Below, piece after piece: positions 10,912-18,650 of a stretch of 64,000 bases of DNA (position 1 is its first letter; each line of letters opens with the position of its first letter). This DNA comes from Mesostigma viride (Eukaryota > Streptophyta > Mesostigmatophyceae > Mesostigmatales > Mesostigmataceae). The position numbers were made by a program, and so were the translations under genes. The notes under the pieces are model-generated. The model was given only the letters and a program-made list of their open reading frames with translations. It made no database searches and was not told the origin of the DNA. The stretch lies in the NCBI GenBank assembly GCA_009746045.1, contig RPFO01001317.1, forward strand, positions 1 to 64,000. The letters are read 5' to 3'.

Positions 10912-10946
10912 CATCGCTCATCGTAATAATTCTGGTTGATACGGAT

Positions 10947-11621
10947 ATGCGACACATGAAGTGCGTCCGAAAGACGAAGACGGGCCGACATTGCAACAAC
11001 GCGGCGAGGAAGGGGATGAAAACGTGTCATTGTCACGGCGCGGCTCAACGTAAACCCCGCCGCAAACACCACCGCGCGCGCGCCCCTGGCGTAGACGGCG
11101 AGTCCGCACCAAAACGCATGCGCATCCACCTTCCGACCTTGGACGAAGTAAGGGCTGAAATAGCCCGAGACATTGCACAAAAGGAAGCGCAGAAGCCTAA
11201 GTCCCCATTCGACTTGAATGCTCTACCTAACGAAGCTCTCACGAACATCGTCAGCAGGTTGCCCCCATCGGACACGTCTAACCTCATGCAAGTGTCATCC
11301 AACATGGCAGAACGAGTTCCTAACTCCATGATGGACGCGGTAGACGCTCACGGATTCCAACAACTTCACGATGTAGTAAATGCGCGTAATAACGAACAAA
11401 CCGCGTTACAAGAATTAAATGAAGCTAACGAACTTTGTAGACAAGAACCAACCCGTTGTAATTACAATCTTGCACGAGACAAGTTTATCGCGCATCAAAA
11501 CGCCGAAGTTGAGTACCTCCGACTGAAAAAACTCGCACAAGATACAATCCAGAAGGCGAGAATCGCCGGGCGTATTTTGGAAGAGAGGGAAAGGTCCCTG
11601 CGCCCTAATGTCCGACCGTAG
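10947..11621 (+). CDS. zinc-knuckle tag protein 1 with F-box-like motif
   Basis: A 224-residue protein. The N-terminal tag has C-x9-C-x10-C-x2-H spacing within the first 30 residues, then a basic patch and the motif HRARAPG. A central segment (about residues 85-125: NALPNEALTNIVSRLP) has the Leu-Pro start and helix pattern of an F-box, the adaptor that links substrates to SCF ubiquitin ligases. The rest is a charged helical region rich in Asn, Gln and Arg. I chose the ATG at 10947, and a second ATG at 10956 starts exactly at the tag; the longer frame begins at a TTG inside the upstream gene. The gene starts 35 bp after the OTU gene. It is the first of five genes sharing this tag. The F-box call is by motif only. 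Confidence 0.7.
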   Translation: MRHMKCVRKTKTGRHCNNAARKGMKTCHCHGAAQRKPRRKHHRARAPGVDGESAPKRMRIHLPTLDEVRAEIARDIAQKEAQKPKSPFDLNALPNEALTNIVSRLPPSDTSNLMQVSSNMAERVPNSMMDAVDAHGFQQLHDVVNARNNEQTALQELNEANELCRQEPTRCNYNLARDKFIAHQNAEVEYLRLKKLAQDTIQKARIAGRILEERERSLRPNVRP

Positions 11622-11713
11622 TTTTCGCGAGCGACTTTCGCTCCGGCCCAAGAATTTCCAGAGATAACTCGTTGCTATCACTTTCTGCACGGTTTGAGAC
11701 AGGAGTCGACACG

Positions 11714-12235
11714 TCAGACCATCTCCGCGCGTCGAGTGATCAGCCCGTCCTTGTACACGTGCGTCCCGGTGCACACCTCTTCCGCCGCGCAAACCTTTTC
11801 GCGGTTCTGGCGGTCGAAAAGGTAGCATCGGTAGCTCACGAAGAACGCCCCCTTGGGAATCTCCGGGTCTAAGTATACCCGCAGGCCCGTAAACGTGCGC
11901 GGCTGGAGACACGGGACGATCGTCAAGCCCTCCGCGTCGAACTCCTCGTCCCCTATGACGACGCGGATCTTCGCGTCGCTCCTTATTTCCTGGACCACGT
12001 CACATGCCGGCCACTTGGGAGGACAATACACGAACCACCCGGACTCGTGGTCTATCTCGAACGCGTCCAGGTAATTCACGACGTAGCGCGTCTCGGGCTC
12101 GAACGCGACACACTTGGTCCACCCCTCCCCCACCTCGGAGCGGGGGGGCGTTTCGATGACGCGGACGGCGTCCTCGTGGAAGTGAGGACCCAGTTCGTAC
12201 ACGGGCAGACTGTCGATGAACTCCTCGATGTCCAT
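11714..12235 (-). CDS. hypothetical protein, 173 aa
   Basis: An intact ORF starting at the ATG at 12235. The acidic N-terminus (MDIEEFIDSLP) is followed by a beta-rich-looking domain with four Cys (about residues 42, 70, 78, 109) and a Cys-containing C-terminal third. No family is recognised. Its start faces zinc-knuckle gene 2 across a 111-bp AT-rich divergent spacer, which probably carries both promoters (runs of T and TTAATATA around 12313-12342). Confidence 0.6.
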   Translation of the reverse strand: MDIEEFIDSLPVYELGPHFHEDAVRVIETPPRSEVGEGWTKCVAFEPETRYVVNYLDAFEIDHESGWFVYCPPKWPACDVVQEIRSDAKIRVVIGDEEFDAEGLTIVPCLQPRTFTGLRVYLDPEIPKGAFFVSYRCYLFDRQNREKVCAAEEVCTGTHVYKDGLITRRAEMV

Positions 12236-12263
12236 GTCGTCCCTTCCTCTCTTCGAAAATCGG

Positions 12264-12286
12264 CGGCCCTCCGCGACCGAGCGTCA
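12264..12286. repeat. 23-bp direct repeat, left copy
   Basis: An exact 23-bp sequence starting cggccctccgcgacc. It recurs at 13193-13215, so the two copies bracket zinc-knuckle gene 2. See the right copy and the finding on a cassette-like gene. Confidence 0.8.
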
Positions 12287-12346
12287 AAATTAAACTTATA
12301 GACCCTTTGGATGTTTTTTTTTAATATGTTGATTAATATATTCAGG

Positions 12347-13180
12347 ATGGCGAAGGAATGCGGTCACAAAACGGCGTCAGGAGGGCACTGTAAGATCAAA
12401 GTGGCAGACCCCAGGCGAAAGAGATGTCGATTTCACGGCCACCATTCGGCTGCATCGCGGACGAAGCGAAAGGTTCATACGGTGCGTACGAGAGGATTCG
12501 ATCAGTTTGGGAATGAGGTAGATACGGATGACCTCGGTTTCTGGATGGAAAATCCCAATGCCTATGTAACGGATAAGCGAGGTCATGTAATAATCCCATT
12601 TAGGTCGCCAGTAAGTAGCCCGAAAGCGACGAAGTCAGTCGAGGATGCCGTAATGGGTCGAGGAGAGCCTGTCCCTAGGCAATTTCTTGGGAAATCTTGG
12701 GGAGTGAATGAAGGTAGGGTACATCCATGGGGTCAGCCAGCTTCGGAATGGGGGCTTGATCAGGTGGGAAACAACACAGACGGCGTCGTCATGACCACCA
12801 ATCCTGTGCTCGGGGATCCAAAAAGGTCCTTAAAGCCGTTTCAACAGCTAGCACAGGCAGAGAAGAACCCCGTTCGAAAGCGCGGGATTGACACGGAATC
12901 GAGTTTCGAAGACCCAGCGCGCGCACTAGCCAGTGCTGTCGGTTTTTTCCAAATTGGGGGTCGACGAGAACCAAATATAATGTGGTTAGAAGATACCATG
13001 AAGCAAAAACGGAGGAGGGCGCCGCAGGTACCGCAACCGTCGTTATCGATCCCGTCTGACGTAACGCCTATGGGTACAAAACGGCGACGTCCAGTGGAAG
13101 GGGATCAAGATATAACGTCAGGGTGGAAATTTGATGAGGCGCCTCGGAACATGCAGGATGCGGAATGGGATGCGGAGTGA
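12347..13180 (+). CDS. zinc-knuckle tag protein 2
   Basis: A 277-residue protein starting at the ATG at 12347. An in-frame ATG at 12311 lies in a T-rich leader and is less likely. The N-terminal tag is C-x9-C-x11-C-x2-H, followed by a basic stretch and VRTRGFD in the place where its paralogues have RAR. The remainder is polar, with Pro, Arg and Gly, and is not similar to the other tagged proteins by eye. It contains no F-box-like segment. Exact 23-bp direct repeats flank the gene, which is unlike its neighbours and suggests insertion as a unit. Confidence 0.65.
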   Translation: MAKECGHKTASGGHCKIKVADPRRKRCRFHGHHSAASRTKRKVHTVRTRGFDQFGNEVDTDDLGFWMENPNAYVTDKRGHVIIPFRSPVSSPKATKSVEDAVMGRGEPVPRQFLGKSWGVNEGRVHPWGQPASEWGLDQVGNNTDGVVMTTNPVLGDPKRSLKPFQQLAQAEKNPVRKRGIDTESSFEDPARALASAVGFFQIGGRREPNIMWLEDTMKQKRRRAPQVPQPSLSIPSDVTPMGTKRRRPVEGDQDITSGWKFDEAPRNMQDAEWDAE

Positions 13181-13192
13181 TCGTGTTTTGTA

Positions 13193-13215
13193 CGGCCCTC
13201 CGCGACCGAGCGTCA
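13193..13215. repeat. 23-bp direct repeat, right copy
   Basis: Identical to 12264-12286. Its last three bases are the stop codon (read on the minus strand) of the membrane-protein gene at 13213-13632. Confidence 0.8.
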
Positions 13216-13632
13216 GATCGTCACGGTTCCGTTCGCGAACTCGACGGAGGCCGGGACGCAACGCGGCTCGGAAATGAAACTGTACGAACCGGCGCTCGTC
13301 AAGACGTGTATCGCGGCGTGAAAGACGTCGCTTTCGTGGGAGAGTCGCAATATCCAATACGAAGCCCCGGAATACACCACCGACCAGAACATGAACAGGA
13401 CTCTCCACGTCCACACCTCGCACACCGCGGCACACCACAAAGCGTACAACACCATGTAGTGCGCCACCGCGATATCCACCCCTCTGGCCACCGGATGATA
13501 CGTGGAGTGGTTCACTTGCGACATGACGACGAGGGCTGCCATCCCGTACCGCATCACGAGGGTGTGCTGTATTCTCCAGGCCTCCGCGAGCGGGGCGAGA
13601 TACAGCAAGGAAGTGTAATTCAGCAGCTTCAT
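13213..13632 (-). CDS. multi-pass membrane protein with CREST-hydrolase residue pattern
   Basis: A 139-residue hydrophobic protein starting at the ATG at 13632, with four or five predicted membrane segments. It carries, in order, S-x3-H (SQVNH), an Asp about 13 residues later (GVD) and, near the C-terminus, H-x3-H (HAAIH). This Ser-His / Asp / His-His signature at membrane borders defines the CREST superfamily of putative metal-dependent membrane hydrolases (alkaline ceramidases, PAQR receptors, Per1, SID-1-like proteins). The protein is shorter than typical members (about 200-270 aa), so it may be a reduced form. If correct, it could act on host lipids, a recurring theme in algal giant viruses. 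The assignment is by motif only. Confidence 0.5.
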   Translation of the reverse strand: MKLLNYTSLLYLAPLAEAWRIQHTLVMRYGMAALVVMSQVNHSTYHPVARGVDIAVAHYMVLYALWCAAVCEVWTWRVLFMFWSVVYSGASYWILRLSHESDVFHAAIHVLTSAGSYSFISEPRCVPASVEFANGTVTI

Positions 13633-13714
13633 CGTATCTAAGCGGCCACACCTTTTCGGTTCGCTCGTGACCGAACGAACCTTCACATTTCACGAAATTT
13701 CTTGCGCGTTTAGT

Positions 13715-14308
13715 ATGTCACGGATGAAGTGCGGCAAGATCACGAGCACGACGCGCAAGAGGTGCGAGAACGCGGTTTCGACGAGAGGCGGCTGCCACTT
13801 GCACAGGACAGGACAAAGTACGAAACGAAGGCCGAGGGGTCACCGCGCGAGAGAATGCCTCGCGTGGCGTAAAGATCCCACGTTCGAAGATCTACGAAAT
13901 GCCGAAGAATACGCGCTAATGCTGGCGAATAACGCAAATATCACAAAACTCCAACAATCGAATAATGAAGCCTTGTCATCTGGACTTCCTGGATTCCGCG
14001 ACGGAATTTTAGAACGCAGGAAGGACATGTTCAATATTCAGCGGGAACGAGAGGGTAACAACATTCGAAAAGCCTTGTTGAATACGGAAGGCATCCGTGA
14101 CTTTGTGTGGGACGGGCTGGGAGCGGACTCGCTGCCAACGCCGGAAGTATTGGGACTTGACAAACCGATCAACCTTGACTTGGTGAACCCCCTCGACCTC
14201 GTAAATAACGGAGAGGTCGTCAACCAGCGACGGGTGCGACGTCGGCGCGGATCTCACGGCGCGCGTTCCAAGACGACGCGCGGCGGCCGTGGCAAGAGGA
14301 GATCCTGA
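13715..14308 (+). CDS. zinc-knuckle tag protein 3
   Basis: A 197-residue protein starting at the ATG at 13715. The tag is C-x10-C-x9-C-x2-H, then a basic patch and GHRAREC. The middle is helical and polar, rich in Asn, Leu and Glu. The last 25 residues are extremely basic (repeated Arg/Lys/Gly), which suggests nucleic-acid binding. No F-box-like segment is obvious. The 82-bp spacer to the divergent CREST-like gene must hold both promoters. Confidence 0.65.
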   Translation: MSRMKCGKITSTTRKRCENAVSTRGGCHLHRTGQSTKRRPRGHRARECLAWRKDPTFEDLRNAEEYALMLANNANITKLQQSNNEALSSGLPGFRDGILERRKDMFNIQREREGNNIRKALLNTEGIRDFVWDGLGADSLPTPEVLGLDKPINLDLVNPLDLVNNGEVVNQRRVRRRRGSHGARSKTTRGGRGKRRS

Positions 14309-14343
14309 CCGGTATTTTCGAAGCGAATTGTGTAAGCGCGGCA

Positions 14344-14862
14344 ATGAAGTGCGGGAAGAAGACGGCGAAAGGCGGGAAATGCGCGATCGACGTGAAGAAG
14401 GGGAGCGAGTGTCGGTTTCACGGGAAACCGAAACACCGCGGGGGAAGCGCGAAGACGAAACGGCGGCGCGTTATTCGACACGTGGCGCGGGCACCTGGAG
14501 ACAGCAGGGGCTCTGCACAAACATCTTCCCGCCGAACTCGCGCGAATATATCGTTTTCAAATGCAATCTCCGCCGACTCTTTACGAACAGTCCCTTTGTC
14601 GGCAACCCAGCAGGGCCCTGTGGGGGCGGTTGATTTCATCCCTGAACCTCCTGGGCGAATACAACCTCCTCAAGCTTCGGCGGGGCGCTCGTCGAGCGCT
14701 CGACGACGATCCGTCCAGCGCGGGAACGCTCCGGACGGCGAGGCGACCGTCCCTATTAACCAATTGAACAGGCCGCCGAGGAGCGGAGGGTTCTATCCGC
14801 GACCGGACGACCCGGATTTGGACGACACCGCGACCTCTAGTTATACTCCCCTTCCCCAATAG
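14344..14862 (+). CDS. zinc-knuckle tag protein 4
   Basis: A 172-residue protein whose ATG lies directly at the tag: C-x9-C-x9-C-x2-H in the first 26 residues, then a basic patch and HVARAPGD. The rest is low-complexity and probably disordered (Ser, Arg, Pro, Gln) with a Pro/Asp-rich end. There is no recognisable folded domain, so this member shows the tag can stand almost alone. It follows gene 3 after 35 bp and precedes gene 5 by 41 bp, forming a same-strand run. Confidence 0.65.
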   Translation: MKCGKKTAKGGKCAIDVKKGSECRFHGKPKHRGGSAKTKRRRVIRHVARAPGDSRGSAQTSSRRTRANISFSNAISADSLRTVPLSATQQGPVGAVDFIPEPPGRIQPPQASAGRSSSARRRSVQRGNAPDGEATVPINQLNRPPRSGGFYPRPDDPDLDDTATSSYTPLPQ

Positions 14863-14903
14863 GCGTTTTTCAAATAATATCGCGCGGTATAAACAAGCGA
14901 GCC

Positions 14904-16189
14904 ATGGCGAAGTGCTGCAGAAAAACGAAGACCGGCGAGAACTGTCGCAACGAGGCGCGACATGGACGGAAGATGTGCGGAACTCACGCCGCGTGTCAAG
15001 CGCGAAAGAGACGGAGACACCGAGCCCGAGAGTTCGGGGTTTCGGAATCTACTCCTCCTCCTCCTCTCCCGAGAGTCGCGTTCACGGACTCCGCGCCCCC
15101 CCCTGTTCTCGCGACCACGAACCCATCGACGGGGACTGATTACGAGGCGGACGGTTTTGCGGAACGCAGGGTCACGAGACAAGAGATACCGAAGATGACA
15201 CCGAAACCCGCCCCAGAGAAAGAGGTCACCTGGAACGCCATCCCAGAAAATATCCAGAGAAACATAATTTCAATGGCTGCGAAGGGTCCCGGCGGACTAG
15301 AATTTCTCGCGAATGCGCGACTAGTGGACAAAAAGACGGGAGGTTTGGCAGGAGACGCGATTAGTCGTCTTGACGTAAACGACGTATACAAACGAATCAA
15401 ACCGCTAGACACGGAGATCCGCGCATTGCGAAACAATCGCGATTCACCGGAGAGGATTCAAAGGTATAATGACGCAAGACAACAAAAACAATTCGAGCTA
15501 GATTATGCAGACCGCGTTCGCAGGACACAACAAAGGGCGATGGATTTATGGCGTCGGGAAAAATTTCGCAATGAAAAGCCCCAACCCATCCCCGATCCGA
15601 TTCCAACTTTTCCCGATAACGGGTCCGATGGGTTCGCGGAGATGAGGCGTATGAAACTTGGCGCCTATGTACCACCCCCCCTCCCGAATACGGCTGGAAG
15701 GATCTGCCAGCGGACTTGAAACAGGACATCATGAATATGGCGGTAGCGGATTCTGGCCGCGGCGGACTGAAAACTCTTGCGAATATGCGCCTCGTGGACA
15801 GAGAGACGAGCGCTGTAGTTCCCGACGTTATGAAGAATTTCGACCGCAATATCCCGTGGGACAGAATCCGTAAAATCAATAAAGATATGGAAGACCGCGC
15901 AGAAAACTCGAAACGAATATGGTCAACGCCAGTTCCATACAATGTCGATGGTGAAATGTTGACTCGCGCTATGTACGACGGTTCCAGAATAGCACACAAC
16001 GCCCAGAATAGAGATAAAAGGGAACTGAGGGCAGAGCACGAATATGCGGACCGACTTGGTAGAGCTCTACCCCATTATGCCGCACTCTCTATGGCGGATA
16101 TGAGACGAGAACGAGCCAGGCGAGCCAGGCACCCCGGGGGGTCGAGGAGAGTGACTCGCGCTCGTTCTAAACCCGCGAAACGGCGTTGA
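14904..16189 (+). CDS. zinc-knuckle tag protein 5 with duplicated F-box-like module, one frameshift
   Basis: The tag is C-x9-C-x10-C-x2-H followed by basic residues and HRAREFG. Two homologous modules follow: one at about residues 107-230 (WNAIPENIQRNIISMA, then LANARLVD) and one starting near 15690 (WKDLPADLKQDIMNMA, then LANMRLVD). Each is followed by a YADR-containing helix. The modules look F-box-like in their Leu/Ile-Pro start. The second is reached only after restoring one base in the C7 run at 15675-15681; as written the first frame ends at 15719. The full product would be about 427 residues with a basic C-terminus. The internal duplication is strong evidence that both frames belong to one gene. 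Confidence 0.65.
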
Positions 16190-16219
16190 CGTGGCGTTTA
16201 GAGAACTAAATTAACCAGT

Positions 16220-16329
16220 CTAGGTACGGTGAAAGTGGCGCGATGTCAGTAGTGCCGTACGAGTCCCGCGCCGCGCCACTCGGGTCGGTCCAGTCCCGCG
16301 CCGCGCCACTCGGGTCCGTCCGTACCTAG
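16220..16329. repeat. 30-bp tandem duplication inside a 10-bp inverted repeat
   Basis: Two 30-bp units (16262-16291 and 16292-16321) differ at one base, and arms ctaggtacgg (16220-16229) and ccgtacctag (16320-16329) enclose them. The element sits in the only sizeable gap of this region, between zinc-knuckle gene 5 and the next gene, and could be a transcription terminator or a regulatory hairpin. Confidence 0.6.
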
Positions 16330-16344
16330 GAATATTCCTCGAAT

Positions 16345-17126
16345 ATGCCCTCCCCTTCGAGGCCGCCTTCGAGTGTAAAAGGTGCTGCCCTCGCCCAAAC
16401 AGCCATCTCCTCACCCAAACCACTAGCAAAAACACGAAAACAAGCCGCCATAGCCATGGCCATCGACAAACTCGAAGCCCTCCGCGAACGAGAGTTCGTG
16501 TGGCTGAAAAGCGTGACCATTTCTCAGTTCCGCAAAGAGGTGGCGCGAAAGGAACGGCCCATCTCTCCCTCGTTCCAAGAGGAAAGCGAACTCGCGTACG
16601 AAGGCCGCCCCAAGATGTGGGTTTTTCGAGAGACGCGGTCTCACAACGTGAAGCGAGGCCTGAGCGTTTACGCAGACTCCCTGGCTATGTACAACGATCC
16701 GCCAGCACTCCCCCGAACGATGAGCGGTGGCCCCGCTTCATTCCGTGGTCCGCGGAGCCCAAAAGGGGCGACGAACGGCGCGTCTATCTCCCGGACAGGA
16801 GCCTGATGGACACGAACGTGGGGGAATACAAGGCCCAGTGCTGGGCCCTTTTACAACGAAGCACGCAGCACGAGGAGCTGATGGGATTCTTCCAAACCTC
16901 GTACGAGAGGGGCATTCCTTGGCGCAACCCCTCTCGCTCGCAGGAAGACCAGCGTTTTCTGCTGGGGGAGAACCGGCCCATTCGCGTTTTCAAGGCCGGC
17001 CCTCGCGACTGCTTGATGATGCACGCTTTCATGGCCGTGCCGGAGAGCCAGAAAGAGCTCGCCTACTCCCTTTTGGTGGATGGATACACCCCTTTGCCCG
17101 TGGCCAAACGTGCCCGCCTAACTTGA
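16345..17126 (+). CDS. hypothetical protein, about 260 aa, one frameshift
   Basis: Two overlapping frames (16345-16806 and 16500-17126) read as one protein if one base is added to the C5 run at 16710-16714. The N-terminal 40 residues are Ala/Pro/Lys-rich, and the rest looks globular with many Arg and aromatic residues. No family is recognised. An AATAAA about 25 bp after the stop (near 17150) supports the 3' end. Confidence 0.55.
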
Positions 17127-17263
17127 ATGGTATTTTCCTATCAATTTATGAATAAAGGCATTTTCATCCAATACACGACTCCAACATCTCATGCACTCGT
17201 AGATAGACCCGCGGCTTGTAGATACGGCGTAGTACAGCTGCAAAGTTCTCGCTAATGTCGAGA

Positions 17264-17343
17264 ACTGGAAACTCCCAGGGGCAACGAGGTGTGATGCAAC
17301 GAGGTGTGTCTTTAACACACTGGAAACTCCCAGGGGCAACGAG
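17264..17343. repeat. 25-bp direct repeats upstream of the Bro-N-like gene
   Basis: An identical 25-bp sequence (core actggaaactcccag) occurs at 17264-17288 and 17319-17343. A diverged third copy (actggaaattcccg...) lies inside the downstream coding region near 17714. This may be an operator bound by the gene's own product, or the residue of a local duplication. Confidence 0.6.
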
Positions 17344-17499
17344 AGAGTGATGTGTTCGCGTCTTATAACGACACGTGGCATTCGTTTGATAGGCCACGTC
17401 TCGTTTTGGAAGTGTTTGGTCGTTTCGTTAAGGTATAAGTACGAGAGGGTCGTTCCAAACACCGTGAAATGGTCTCTGTTTCAGCCATCTTTGGGGGCC

Positions 17500-18375
17500 A
17501 TGTCGTCGCGCGTGGCCATGGCGGCCATCGTGAAGTACCTCACCCCAATGGACGGGTCAGACGAATACCCGGCATTCCATGGTAAAATCAGAGTAACTCC
17601 ATACGGCGAGATGTCAGTTCATGATGCAAACAGCGCGGTGGGGATCAAAGAGCCGCGCAAGTACTGGGAACGGCTGAAGAAGGATCATCCGGAAGTCGTG
17701 ACATTTTGTCACGACTGGAAATTCCCGGGGGCAAGGCAGCGAGACACACCGGTGACCGATCGTCAGGGGTTGACGAAGATCATCATGCTTCTTCCGGGAA
17801 AGATGGCCGCCAAGTTCCGGGAGAGCATCTCCATTCTCCTAGAACGATACTTGAACGCGGATCGGACTCTGGCCGAGGACATCTTGAAGCGCGCGGACGC
17901 CAAGGATGGGACCGACACGGCGTTGTCTACTCTGCAGCAGAACAATCGCATCAAGAGCTGTCTTTCTACCCGCAATTTGAACGATGCTATCAAGGGGTAC
18001 ATCGACAACCACAAGGGGAGCGGCCTGCTGTACCCTAAGGTCCATGACAGCAACAATCTGGCTGTGACTGGCAAGACTTCCAGCGAGCTTCGCGGGATCT
18101 ACAATATTGGAGGGTCCGCACGTGACCTGCTGACCGAAGAGCAGAGTGCCGGAATGAACTTTCTCCAAGTCCTGGAAGCCAAAGAAATCAGGCAGACGGG
18201 TGACAACCCGTTGGGAGTAGCGAAACGTAAACGGGATTTGCTCGAACCAGTGTTTAAGGCTACCGGACTTCACGACACGCGCGCGGACAAGGAGTGCATC
18301 CAAGAGAACGTCAAGGTCATGCGCCTCAACCAGCGTCTCACTCGCGAGTCCCGCACGGCCATCATGGTCAACTAG
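17500..18375 (+). CDS. Bro-N-like DNA-binding protein
   Basis: A 291-residue protein starting at the ATG at 17500; an in-frame extension back to 17347 includes repeat sequence and is unlikely. Residues about 30-115 show the Bro-N/antirepressor layout: an initial helix-strand, 'IKEPRKYWERL', then 'TDRQGLTKIIMLLPGKMAAKFRESI...LLERYL'. Bro-N proteins of large DNA viruses and phages bind DNA and act as regulators. The C-terminal half is polar and helical with no second domain I recognise. The 25-bp repeats just upstream could be its binding sites. An AATAAA near 18560 lies downstream. Confidence 0.65.
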   Translation: MSSRVAMAAIVKYLTPMDGSDEYPAFHGKIRVTPYGEMSVHDANSAVGIKEPRKYWERLKKDHPEVVTFCHDWKFPGARQRDTPVTDRQGLTKIIMLLPGKMAAKFRESISILLERYLNADRTLAEDILKRADAKDGTDTALSTLQQNNRIKSCLSTRNLNDAIKGYIDNHKGSGLLYPKVHDSNNLAVTGKTSSELRGIYNIGGSARDLLTEEQSAGMNFLQVLEAKEIRQTGDNPLGVAKRKRDLLEPVFKATGLHDTRADKECIQENVKVMRLNQRLTRESRTAIMVN

Positions 18376-18650
18376 TCACACCAACCTACGTGCGTTCTCT
18401 ATCAGACTGACAAGTGGGCGCGCCTTGGAAAAGGCAGTGGTTAAAAACCGTAACCTCTGGAATTCCCCAGTCCCGGGCGGCGAGAGGCCTTATTGCTAAG
18501 TAGCTAGTGGGTCCACTCATTGTTGGAATTATCAACAAAACACTTTTATTCATTCATCAATAAAGTTATTTATTACTCATTACATTGCATCCATCCATCA
18601 ACCAAGTCCCCAGTATCCCCAAGTCCAATACCCAACCCCAATTCCCAAGT

